Source: Ditylenchus dipsaci
Lineage: Eukaryota; Nematoda; Chromadorea; Rhabditida; Anguinidae
Length of the DNA: 64,000 bases
NCBI GenBank assembly: GCA_004194705.1
Contig: SADC01001112.1
Span: 744,001-808,000 of the forward strand
Direction of reading: 5' to 3'
The notes under the pieces were generated by a model, which did no database searches, had not been told where the DNA came from, and saw nothing but the letters and a program-made list of their open reading frames with translations. Every line of letters begins with the position of its first letter. Positions within the stretch are counted from its first letter, which is position 1. Of the stretch, positions 24,101 through 34,600 are shown piece after piece. A program made the position numbers and the translations under genes.

Positions 24101-25874
24101 AAGCCAAAAATGTTGGAAAAAGACCCAGACAATCAATGGTCGAAGGTCTCTATTAAATCGGCTGGGATGCCAAGTACAGGGTGTCTAAATAAATTTGAAA
24201 CACTTTAAAAGGCCATAATTATTTTCCTAGGTCAAATTTGTAGACTCTGTAAGACCAAAGTACGAAGACTGAAAAATATACAATTTTTTGGTACATAATT
24301 TTACAAAAAAAAGAATTTTCGCTTGAGTGGGGTGAGAGCTTTGGTCCTGGTGTGCGGCTGGCTTCTGGATAGGCGATGCCAAAACCACAGGGGATTAAGC
24401 AAAAATCGTGTTTTTAACATTACATACCGTATTCTCTCTATTGGTTCCACACTCTCTATTAAACCCACACCCCCAACTTTGAGGGCCTGTATATCAGCTC
24501 AAAGAAAAAATTTAACAAAGCTGTTCATTGCATTTTCTTAACTCTCACGAGCTCTACTGAGTCCGCTCTTTTGATTTTGAATTTTCACCAAAAATGTCGA
24601 GATCGACCCCAAATTTTTCCAATTTTCGGACGATTGAAAAATAATCCCACATGTGGAACTAATAGAGAGAATACGGTATAGGCTTGTCAAACGTTCGAAA
24701 TTTTCGAACGTATGGTTTGATTCGAAGTTTGAGTTCGAAATTTTCGAATTGAACGTTCGGTTCAAAGTTCGGGTTTGAAAATTTTCGAACGTTCGATTTG
24801 AGTTTTTTTTTGAATTTGAACTTCAAAACAAGCGTAACCCATTTTGATGCTTCTTTAAGATGCTGTGAATGTTTTGGTCAAATCTTTTTCGTGTTTCTAA
24901 GTTCTAATTTTAAGACTTCGAAAGTATTTGGTACGAAGTTCGATATATTGCGAATCGAACGTTTGGTTCAAAGTTTGAATTCGAAAATTTTCGAACGAAC
25001 ATTCTAAAAAATATCGAACATTTCGAACAATTTTCGAAATGACAACCCTAATTACATACCAAAAAATTTGTCATTGTTTTAAGTTGATTTGAGTTCACAG
25101 ATTTCCGGGAGTTGACCCAGAAAAAAGTTATAGCCTTTCAAATTGCTTTAAATTTCTTGGAGCACCGTGTAGATAATAGAAGAAACTGGAATTCCTGTGA
25201 AGACTTTACAGAAACATCAAGAAATTGGAAAAGCATGTAATTCGGTAAATAGAAAGTGATTCCATGGACATCCAGATGCGGCACTAGGGAGCATCAAAAG
25301 AAATTTAATTATTGACAGTCAATTGATAATAGCTTTGTGTAAATTTTTGGACTTTTGGGGAGGGAAATTTGAGTTTGAAAAATTCAGGCCAAAATTAACC
25401 TCAGCCACTTTCTCCAGATCCCAGAGAATAATTTTGCGGTCTCTTGCTCCAGTCACACAAAACCGTTTTTTGTTTGAGGTATGAAATATTTTGACTGCAT
25501 CGATTGTGCCATAATGGGCAATGCAGGATTTGGGGGAGGCCAATTGACCCCCCGGCTTGTTTCTACAGGACCATTTTTCGACTGCTGTGTTCACGGCTAC
25601 ACAATGCTTTACGCCTGAGCTAGTCTCAGCCGGTTTCGGCTTCATCCGAGATGGTAGTTGAAATTTGAATTGATTCTGAAAAGAATATCTTTCATGGAAA
25701 AGTGTGTAAAATTCTTTGAAAAACCTGTGCTCTATTTAGCCAAAAGCTGTTGGGTTGGATGATATTGTGCATTTGCTTGTTGATTGCACGCACATTTCTC
25801 CACAGATCCGGGGCTGGCACATGGTCGAATATGCAGAGCAGTGTTTCTAACGGTAGATCATTTAGCAACAGCAT
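21112..25874 (-). CDS. F-box and WD-repeat protein
   Basis: This is a likely substrate receptor of an SCF ubiquitin ligase. The ATG at 25874 opens an F-box (LNDLPLETLLCIFDHVPAPDLW). WD-repeat exons follow: 25400-25675 (TGARDRKIILWDLEK), 23892-23942 and 23739-23840 (AHSGWIWSLNP ... SSSWDGTIKEW), 22387-22541 (GPILCDTRAG), about 22088-22156 (YIFSVGEDNKLISVD), 21232-21579 (CGYLGVSLKDGLLRFLDPN), and a last exon 21112-21177 ending in TAA. The layout is most like FBXW9, but I am not certain of the orthology. The exon near 22150 only fits the preceding phase if an in-frame TAA is read, so this junction is wrong, or the sequence or the gene is damaged. Intron 22542-23738 contains a palindromic repeat element, and intron 23943-25399 contains MITEs. 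Confidence 0.85.
21766..21907. mobile_element. Pogo/Tc1-like MITE
   Basis: The left end AAGTCGAACCTAGATACAAC and the right end, reverse complement CAGTAAAACCTGGATACAAC, are inverted repeats flanked by TA. The inner arms repeat ATAACACCACCC and GGGTGGTGTTGTATC. It lies in the intron between exons 21579 and 22088 of the F-box/WD gene. Confidence 0.65.
22685..23430. mobile_element. Element with C-run arms and central palindromic module
   Basis: Inverted arms share CCATACTTGGATTTTTTGAA and GTGACCCAAAATCACCCCC, seen on the left at 22733-22775 and inverted at 23360-23400. The centre at 22985-23125 holds the CATCTCAACTCC-type module and the CTCTGGTATGCATCCAGAG motif. It is related to 10679-11637 and 38840-39655. 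No transposase is present. Confidence 0.65.
24427..24676. mobile_element. ACCGTATT-family MITE inserted in a hAT target duplication
   Basis: The ends CCGTATTCTCTCTATTGG and AATAGAGAGAATACGG are flanked by TA at 24425-24426 and 24677-24678. The left TA is the last two bases of ATTACATA, the target duplication of the neighbouring hAT-like element, so this MITE arrived later and split that duplication from its element. Confidence 0.8.
24679..25050. mobile_element. hAT-like MITE with TTCGAA tandem arms
   Basis: The ends are TAGGCTTGTCA and the inverted TAGGGTTGTCA. The arms are packed with GTTCGAAATTTTCGAACG-like units. The 8-bp repeat ATTACATA stands at 25051-25058 and, displaced by the later MITE, at 24419-24426. 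It is non-coding. Confidence 0.8.
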
Positions 25875-25984
25875 CTGCGCTGCTAAAAAGCATTTATTTG
25901 CAGTGTTATGATGTTCAAGCAATTTTGCAACGCTACAAAACTTTACAAGACCGGCGAATAAGATTGGGAAAGAGAGTTGGAGTC

Positions 25985-26062
25985 AAAATAATCACACTCA
26001 GCTTGTGGTCAAATCTGAGAAGGTAAAAGCCTACCGCTCTGACCACTGAGCTATGGGGGTGG
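25985..26062 (-). repeat. tRNA-like sequence (probable SINE head or tRNA remnant)
   Basis: On the minus strand, TAGCTCAGTGGTCAGAGCGG at about 26054-26035 is an excellent tRNA D-arm/A-box. A weak B-box-like TTTTGACTCC lies about 50 bp downstream. The T-arm consensus GGTTCGA is missing and the acceptor ends do not pair in my reading, so this is not an intact tRNA gene. It sits just upstream of the F-box/WD gene start. Confidence 0.45.
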
Positions 26063-26282
26063 GTGAAAATGTGCTGAATCATAAAGCGGTGAATACGGCA
26101 CGGTTCTCTTGAGCTGTGACTTTTCAAGCTCAACAATTCGGCTTTCTTCAAAAGTTTTCTATGCAAAAAACCGTTGTAGTTTATGCCTTTTGCTACCGGT
26201 TAGCTACGCGGGCACGTATGCTGATTGAGCAAACAAAGTTTTATAAATATTATTTCTTGTACACAAGTCAGTTAGAATTGTA

Positions 26283-26701
26283 GGCGCCCGGACATTGTCT
26301 ATTTTAAAAAGAATTTGTCGGGCGACATTGTCCCAAATAATGGACAATGTCGCCTGGAAAATGTCGCGCGACAATGTCCATTTTAAATGGAATTAGTCGG
26401 GCGACATTATCTTTTTTTTTTTTTGTCGGGCGACATTGTCCCTTTTTTTATTTATAAAAGAACCAAAGATACAGAATTCTAGAAAAGTATGGATGAATAA
26501 AGATGGATGATAAATACATAAGTGATAAGTATACACATACATTGAAAAATGGCTAGTGTCGCTCGATAAAGAATAGAAAACTAGGCCAATGTCGCTCGAC
26601 AAAAAAAAATAAAAAAGAGACAATGTCGCCCGACATTTGCTTTCAAAAAAATATTTTGTCACGCGACAAACTCTTTTGAAAATGGACAATATCCGGGCGC
26701 C
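26283..26701. mobile_element. 419-bp MULE-type MITE with GTCGGGCGACATTGTCC arms
   Basis: The terminal repeats GGCGCCCGG...CCGGGCGCC are flanked by the exact 9-bp direct repeat AGAATTGTA (26274-26282 and 26702-26710). A 9-bp duplication is the hallmark of Mutator-like elements. Both arms repeat GTCGGGCGACATTGTCC and variants in opposite orientation. It is non-coding. Confidence 0.85.
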
Positions 26702-27129
26702 AGAATTGTATGTTGTTTGTAATAAATAAATTAAGATTCTCGACTTTCTATTCATGAAAAATCAGTTTTTTAATTGGTTGAAAATGTTACAAAATTCTCA
26801 AAGTTCAAGCGATATTCACACCAAATTAAAAAAACAAAAAGTTAAATTTTCAAACAAAATTGGAATTTTAAATCCATTGCTAACCAGTAAAACAAATACA
26901 TATTTGAAAGGTTGTTGTTAAAAATTTATTTTCCACAAAAGATATTTATGACAATTCAATCAGCGGCATAAGAGTTCATTTTGTTGCCTTGTTGCACATC
27001 GAATGCAGGTCTCCAATGAAGCAGGTCTTCACTGTCGATGGTTCTTCGGCGCAAGGAGTGTAGAGTGGCGTTGAATGCCTGATTCTGCAACACAAAATCT
27101 ACATATAGTATTTGAACTCGCGTCGGTCA

Positions 27130-27640
27130 CACTTTTTGAACTCCCACCAATCATTTTTCGGCTATTTTCGCCTTTTTATCCCAATTGTTGCAAACTTATG
27201 TCCGATATCTCATTGGAAAACTTAAGTACAACATCTTAGATTTCTTTTAAGCACAAACACGTATAATCGAAGTCACTTCTGAAATTTTTTTCTTGCCCTC
27301 CAAATTGGAGATAGTCTATTCAGGACTGGATTTCGGGGCAATTTTTGTGTTCAACCCCGCTTTCCAGCCACTTTTTGCTAACCTTTGTCGGATATATCCC
27401 CGTAACACTAAAGTACAACATCTTTGTTTTGTGTTAACCACAAACAAGAATAATGGAAGTAGCTTTTCATTTTTTTGTTGCCCTTCAAACTGGAGATCGT
27501 CGATTTAGGCCTTGATTTAGGTGGGATTTTTGTGTTCAAGGTAAATTTTTTGCTATTTTTTCGCAAAATTATGTCCAATATCTCACCGCAACACTCAAGT
27601 ACAACATCTTAGCTTCCTTTTTAAAACGGGTAGGAAACTT
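27130..27640. repeat. ~187-bp satellite, second array
   Basis: Units starting near 27199, 27386 and 27572 are spaced 186-187 bp apart and match the array at 19150-19660 (TATGTCCGATATCTCA, AAGTACAACATCTTAG, CCCTCCAAATTGGAGATAG). The two arrays lie about 8 kb apart on either side of the F-box/WD gene. Confidence 0.75.
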
Positions 27641-27850
27641 TATAAACGCATTTCCTAAGTCGCAGGTTCGACTACCACTGGGTCCTAACCTTATTTTTAG
27701 GCTAAATTTCCAAAAATCGATCGTTTTGGGGTTTTTCTTTGACTACTTTGTTTGATATTTTCTGAATTTTTTCTACAAGGCACATGTTTCATACACATAA
27801 ATGTAGCCAAGACTTTAGGCTTTCATTTGAGCTATAATTGGTCGTTCACG
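27630..27850 (+). mobile_element. tRNA-derived SINE, family 2
   Basis: An internal B-box-like AGGTTCGACTACCACTGG is followed by a T-rich body ending in TAGCCAAGACTTTAGGCTTT and CATTTGAGCTAT. The same head and body occur at 54310-54520, inverted at 54690-55020, and as a tail at 58940-59170. The order of head and shared body is typical of a SINE. The A box is poorly preserved. Confidence 0.6.
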
Positions 27851-28194
27851 GAAACCGAGGGCTGAAAAAAACGGCTCAAATTGAATTTACCCACTAAATT
27901 TCTGAATTTTCCCACTAAATTTATACAAAAGCGAATTCTCAGCAAAAATGCGGCATACATAGTGTCAAATTTGTAACCTACGATATAAATTTCTCTTAAT
28001 TTTCACAGGCGGTGTCAAACTCGATTTTCTCATCGTAAACGCGTCGGCAGGAAAATCGGCAAGTGAGGCAGTAATAGGCATGCCATGAGCTTTCGATTGA
28101 TGTATAAAGTTTGTCAGAACGCCACGTTAAGGTTGTGCACTTCCACTGTTAGACTAAGACTGAGACTTAGACTGAAACTAAAGGGTGCCATAGA

Positions 28195-28470
28195 GCTCTT
28201 CTAAAGTTTGATAAATATACATAGAATCGTTAGATGAATATGAGAATTGGTCGGTGGAGAAAAAAAACATGTGAAGAAACGGTTTAAAGCTGTTTTTAGC
28301 CGTTAATAACATAAGACATGAAGAAAAATTATCTAAGTCTCAGTCTAAGTCCCACTCCGTGAACACCTTAGACTGAGACTTAGATTGAGACTAAGACTTA
28401 GACTGAGACTAAAAGGTGTTCATGTAGCCAAAAAAGTCTCAGTCTAAGTCGCAGAACGTGAACGAGCCAT
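28195..28470. mobile_element. GTTCAC-shell element, AGTCTCAGTCTA repeat version
   Basis: Arrays of GACTGAGACTTAGACT and the inverted AGTCTCAGTCTAAGTC are bracketed by GTGAACACC/GGTGTTCA and end in GAACGTGAACGAGCCATAA. The ending matches the elements at 36960, 59250 and 59745, whose internal repeats are entirely different. There is no coding sequence. Confidence 0.55.
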
Positions 28471-28879
28471 AAAGCAGAGTTTAGTTGGAGATAGAATTCA
28501 AAAAGGCGGTGCCCAGGTATCCAGGCGGTGTCACCCAGGTGGTGGTACCCAGGTAGTAGTGCCCTGGTGGTGGGATTTTATTTTAAACAAAATTATAAAG
28601 AATAGTTTTTGTTAAATTTTAAGGCGCCCGTGGCGACTGTTTTGCTAGTTTCTAATATTTTCTAGATACATGACATTTGTTTTATCGAAAAAAATCAAAA
28701 TCAAAGTTTCCTATCTAAATACCTTATTTTCTCTAATAGAACGCGCATGGGCTCTATTTTTTAATTGTCCGAAAATCGGTTCAAATTTAGGTCGAGCTCG
28801 AGATAGGGGAACGATATCGACGTCTCAGTATTTGAGCCCGTCCTCACGCGCCTCTGCCTATGCCAAAGTCCAAAAAACA

Positions 28880-31649
28880 TCAAGTGACCACGAAAAAAAT
28901 GGGTTTCCAGTCAAAGATGGGACCATAAGTGTTCTATAAAAATTTATGGCTTTCAACTGTGACTTTGAAGTTTGACTACGACTTTGTAACACCACTCCAA
29001 AACTAACCGTGTCAATATAAAAGCTGTCGTTTTTGAAAAGCAGCATTCCAGCAGCTAACAAGGTTGAGATTATGTCGCAGTTATGAATGGCTGTTTCTAC
29101 GCTCAGGTCTGAAATGGTCAATGCAAAAGTATTTTTTCAACTACGACAAACCTTTGATAGAGACAGCATGCGAATTCCTCCTCTTTCTCAAAGCACTTAC
29201 TATAGCCGATTTCCAGTAGCTTCTGTAGGCCATTAAGCCCATGTCACTTAAAGGGTGTTCGGGTGAACCAATTTTGTGCTCTCGCTTCGACAAGTGATAG
29301 CCTGCAAATAGAGGCTGGTTTTGAAAAAAGACTTAAAGGTCCATAACCGTCGCCGACAACGAGAATTTCAAATGTTTGAATTCGCGCGGGATAGCTCTCT
29401 TTCGTCTTTGATTGTACTCTTTTGAGTCCTTCGAATCAAGTCCAAAGAGTACAGTGCGAGACGAAAGAGAACTGTCCCGCGCGAATTCAAACATTTGAAA
29501 TTCTCGTTGTCGGCGACGGCTATGGTCCTTTAAAGGAGGAGGAAAAGCTGTTTAGATTCGAAAAAGTAGCCTTGGCAGCCTCAGAGGATAAGTGTTTGTG
29601 TTTTATGGCCCAAATGGTGCGCAGGTTCGATCCTACTTGGTGGCACGCTACTTATTTTAGCTTTTTTGACCAATGTCTAACGGCCTGTTCACATGCTGAG
29701 AGTGGGAAGGAGAGTCAGAGTAAGTTGTCATTGTGAACACCCTTTACTCTCACTATCCCTCTCACTCTCGGTGCTCAAAATGCTTTTTTCTATTTTGCAT
29801 TTATTAATAACTAATCATTTAAGACACTACTATCATATACCCCGCCCCCAAAAGCTACTGTAATATACCACCACCCCCCCCCCAATAATTTTGGAGGGTG
29901 CCTAAAACTATCATTTTTGAAAAAAGGTTGTACAGAAGCCCTTGTTAGTAATGGCTAGGCCCTGAGCCTAAACTTCAGCCTAAGCCTACGGAACTAAGCC
30001 AAAGCTTAAGAATCCTTGTTGTTGTTTTCCGCTTGTGCTTTTTGGCGCAAAGCTGGTCGGCGTATGTAAGGATAAAGTCAAAAATGCTTTTAAAGTGGCA
30101 TGCCCACGCTAATAAGAGGTGGTGCCCGCCAATTCAATTTTTTCCTAGTCATTGAACTTCTGTACGGATTTTTCAGCTTAGTTTTCAACAAAAGAAGGCC
30201 TAGAATTTAATTTTAGGTGTGTTTTAATTAAAATCAAGTTGAAAAATCCGTACACAAGGTCAATGATCAGGAAAAAATTTTGAATTCCCGGGCACGACCT
30301 CTTATTAGCGTGGTTATGTCCCTTTCAACACAATTTCTGGAAATCAGTATCACGACTAAATACCGGGATCGGGTTTTCTTAATGTTAAAATTGGATCCTG
30401 GATTTGAGATTTGATCACAAAAATGGGTTGGATATCAAGATCTCGAAAGGCGATATTGCCCGCATCTCTAAATAAGATAAAGAATAAATTTGAGCTGCTG
30501 GAGGTCCGAATGTTTCAAGCATAGAGTATGTGTAAATCTAGTATTGAAAATCAAAAACTAACTTAGATCAATCAACATTTTGCCATAGCCTTTGCCTTGT
30601 GAAGAAGGTAGCGTGAGCAGACAGCTGAGATTATTGTTTTTACTCGGGTTCTTCTCCTAAACCAAAAGTGTGCTCAAAAAAATTATTTTCTGCGGTAGCC
30701 AAGTAGAACGTACCTTAGAGAAATAGCCGACAATAATGCAGCCTCTTGGAGTGATCTCAGTCAAGATGTAGAATGTGAAGGTCTCCACCTCGTGGTACAA
30801 TGTTTTGGAGGACAGGAACAGCTTGGACATCAAACACAAATTTCTGCAGTAAACCTGTAACTATTGTTTATACAATTTGGCTGGCATGGATGAGACTCAA
30901 TTAATAAGCAGCGTCAAACTTAGTCTCAGCCGATTCGCTAGTGACTTTTGACCATAGATTCAGAATGACAATCGGGAATTGCCGAAAACATGATTTTTTT
31001 GTCAAATACCTGGCAAAAATCTGATATTTTGGACTGAAAACCTAGCGAAAACCAGACATAACAAAAAAAATCAAAAACAGCATTCAATGTTCTCGCCGAC
31101 TTTTGGAAAGGAATTTATCAGATAAAGCACGTTACGTGATATATTTGTGCTCAGCTATAGTTTGAAAGTTTCGTTTTGAGAATCCAATTTCTAAGGCTTT
31201 TTGCACTACATTTAAAAAAGTTAAAAAATCCTAAAAATTTTGGCGAGAAGTTTATTCCAGCTGCATATACCTTGATTACTAATTTTTTACGAAAAATCTA
31301 ACCGTTTCAACATTTCCCTCAACTTCCCACACATTAACTTCTGTGTCACGGTAGATTTCATTGCCGGTGGATGTTTCCAGGGACAGAAGGTCTGCAAAAC
31401 CAAAAAGGTTTTAAGACAAAAAGCGAAGTGAAAAAATTGTACCAAATGGTTTTTGAATTGACACAGGTCATTTAATGGTCGAAGGCAAAATTCGCATATG
31501 TACACTAGGGCAGAAGACTGGATGGGCTCAGGGTATGAGGACTCATAGATTGGCTTAAACCGAATATGTGGGCCGAAGTAGAGCCATTGCATGGAAATGC
31601 ACATCATCTGGTTGCTTAGGTGGGACAGTTTGCATTGAAGAGCTCTAAG
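28880..31649 (-). CDS. KAT6-like: MYST gene C-terminal exons: acetyltransferase domain
   Basis: Exon ~31649-31443 encodes the start of the MYST domain and its C2HC zinc finger first half ([10 protein letters not shown] ... FKNHL). 31391-31303 encodes [17 protein letters not shown]. 30854-30714 starts [13 protein letters not shown] and contains the helix and strand to GYFSK. 30656-30563 carries the catalytic cysteine in NLSCLLTLP and the acetyl-CoA loop QGKGYGKM. 29301-29152 has [19 protein letters not shown] with the conserved Glu region, and 29108-29008 has [16 protein letters not shown]. All key acetyl-CoA-binding residues seem present. Confidence 0.94.
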
Positions 31650-34600
31650 AGCTGGTTTATGAGTAACCTTTTAGAAATTTGTTAGACAAATGAATTTTAC
31701 TTTAGACTGAAAGTCTGTTCAAATTTAATCATAATACACGGTGGCGCAATTTTTTCTAGCCATCGAATTTGGCCATAACTTTTTTCATTTCTGATATTTT
31801 GACAACATCTTTTTTTATTCGAAAGCTGAAATGTTGGGAAACCGATTAAAACCAAATACGAGAATAAATAGTAATTCGAACATCAACTAACAATGACAGA
31901 CAAAAACTCACAAGTTTTTACTAACTATGATATTTTGACGAGCATTTTTATCACTTTATGTGATTAAAAGTTGAATAAATAATTAAACGTTACAGAAACA
32001 GTTAAGTGATATGTTGTAAGGCGATCCAAGGGTTACAAAATACATTTCCCAGAATGGATTTCGAAAATTCGGATGTTGAGATATGGTCTCTATGAAAAAA
32101 TCAATTTCTTCAAAAAATGACCAAAATCCAAAAATCGGGGAAAAATTCGGATTTTGGAAATTTTTGGAAGAACTTTTTTTTTATAGAGACCATATCTCAA
32201 CATCCGAATTTTCAAAATCCATTCTGTGAAATGAATTTTGTAGCAAGTACAAACTTGCGAGTTTTTGTCTGTCATTGTTAGTTGGTGTTCGAATTGCTCT
32301 TTATTTCCGTATTTGGTTTTAATCGATTTCCCAACATTTCAGCTTTCAAATAAAAAAGATCTTGTCAATTAATATTTAAATATGGAAGATTTTCTTTTAT
32401 GTATTATTGTGTTAAGAGAAATTTAGAATCGCAGTTCGATATTTAAAGGGCAATTTAGGCTGAACGCCGGCGCCGAGTTTAAAATTTTTCGGCGCCGGCG
32501 CCCTCTTCAGGCTGAAATTTGTGCGGCGCCGAACCGGCGCTGGCGCCGGCGCTGAAAAAATGTAAAACCGTAAAATGATTAAAATCACTAAACATATTTG
32601 ATAATGACCTGATTAATGGACATATTTTTGTCTCGTTGAACAAATTGTTCTGTTGGAAAAGTAATAAAAATTCTTATAGAAAAACTTTTAATTTTCGAAT
32701 AGTTGCACGTGCGCCGGCGCCGGGGGCGCCGGCGCACGTGCAACTATGCTAATGATGCGCTAACTAGTGTTTTGAACTTCTAAGTAATAACTATACTCAC
32801 CTACGGGAAAAAAGATTTGCGCGGTCCTACATAATGTTCTCAAGAATTGTCTCGAGAATTTTCTCGAAAAATTTTGGTCGAGCAAAATCCCAACCCTATT
32901 CACACCAGAAGGGTACGTGGATGACCAGAAGTCGGTTAGTTTTATGGTATTCTACTGCGTTTTGGTCACTGGAGCTTGGCAAGAAGGGTCTCTATATGCA
33001 TTTTTGATCAGGAGTCTTGCTCGAAATCATGTCTAAGGTAAGTGAGTGCACGCATCTCGGCTCTATATGCATTCGCGCCTACCCCAAAATGAGTATGCCT
33101 TTGTCCTCCCTGTTGATTTTTTTAGAAAACTTTTTTCTCCAACAATCATAAAAAGTGTAAATAAACACTTTTATAGACCTTCCAAAACAAAAAATATTGT
33201 TGGTAAAAAAGTGCGCAAAAATTTTTTGCTTCGGTTCCCAAACTGATTTATGAAAAAAAGGATTCTGAAAAAATAGTGTTGAGATGCGCACACCCACATA
33301 CCTTAGACACAAATCACTCGGAGTAACTCTGGATGCATAAAAACAATACGCATACCAGAGTTTCTTTATGCGGTAGGCCCCAGCTAACAAAACTATGTTA
33401 TAATTCTAAGTTTTGCGGGGTTTCCAAGTTAACTAAAAATGATGCCCCCTAAAGGTCAATAAGGCCCATACCACAGTTTCTTTATGCGATAGGCTCCAGT
33501 TGACAAACCTATGTTCAAATTCCATCTTTCTGAGGAATATGGGTGCCTGTTCAGCTTGGCTTAACTTGGGGACCAAGGCAAAAAATCAAATTTTGGTCAA
33601 TTTTTTTTTCAAAAATGACCGTCTGCACTCTAACAACATGTTTTCTACCCAAATGAAGACCAGATAAACTCAAAAAGTGGTCAAAACACACTTTGGGAAC
33701 ATGCGATGTAAAGAACTTTAGCCCTAAAATTTATATTCACGAGAGCTCGCGGCAATTGAGAAAACACAAAAAAACAGATTTGCGGGAATCGTCAGAGAGT
33801 GGAATATTAATTTAAAAAAGTACGGTAAGTAACCTTAAAGTTAATTGATACGTTTTATCATAAGTACAATTCATCGCTTACTCAGAACAGCCATACCTTG
33901 GCACTCAAAATTCTTTTTTCATAAAAAACACAAAACTCACAAGTCCTCCTTATTTCCATTCCTCTCCTCCAACTCTCGCTTAATTTGTGCTTCTAAAGTT
34001 TTTATTTCTGAACCTTTCGGAATATTGTCCTCTTAGAGCTTTTGGGCGTGCCCATATTTTTAGGCTTTATGCTGGGTGAGACTTGAGCTGAAGTTAATCT
34101 GAAAGAGTTGATTTCCTGTCTTGTTTCTAACATGTCAGATGGCTCCATCTCTAGTTTTAGACCATCGTTTTTCCTGCTACTTTTGCCTTGAGTGGGAAGT
34201 CGACTTAAAGACTTTTTCTTGGACGATGGAGCTGCGTTCACTAAAGCCATAATATTCTCTTTGGAACTAGATGAGTTGGGCGAAGGAGTGAGCATTGAGG
34301 ATCTTGAATGGCTGCTTTCACATCTGTCACAAGTCCAGCGGTTATAAGGATATATTGGAGGGGTTGCTTTTTTAGGGCGACAAGATCCATGATACACCTG
34401 AAATTTTGAAATCTTCTGAAATATAATTTTCCAGAAGTACCTCTTCAGAGAATATCCCTTCCAGAAATACAAATTAAGTGAAAATTGAGCCAAGAAACTC
34501 CTAGCATTTCAACTCTCCTAATTTTTTCTGAAGTCATTTGTGAAGTCATTTGCGCATCAGATTTCTTTTTAATGAGCATTTTTTCGGTATGCAATGTCAA

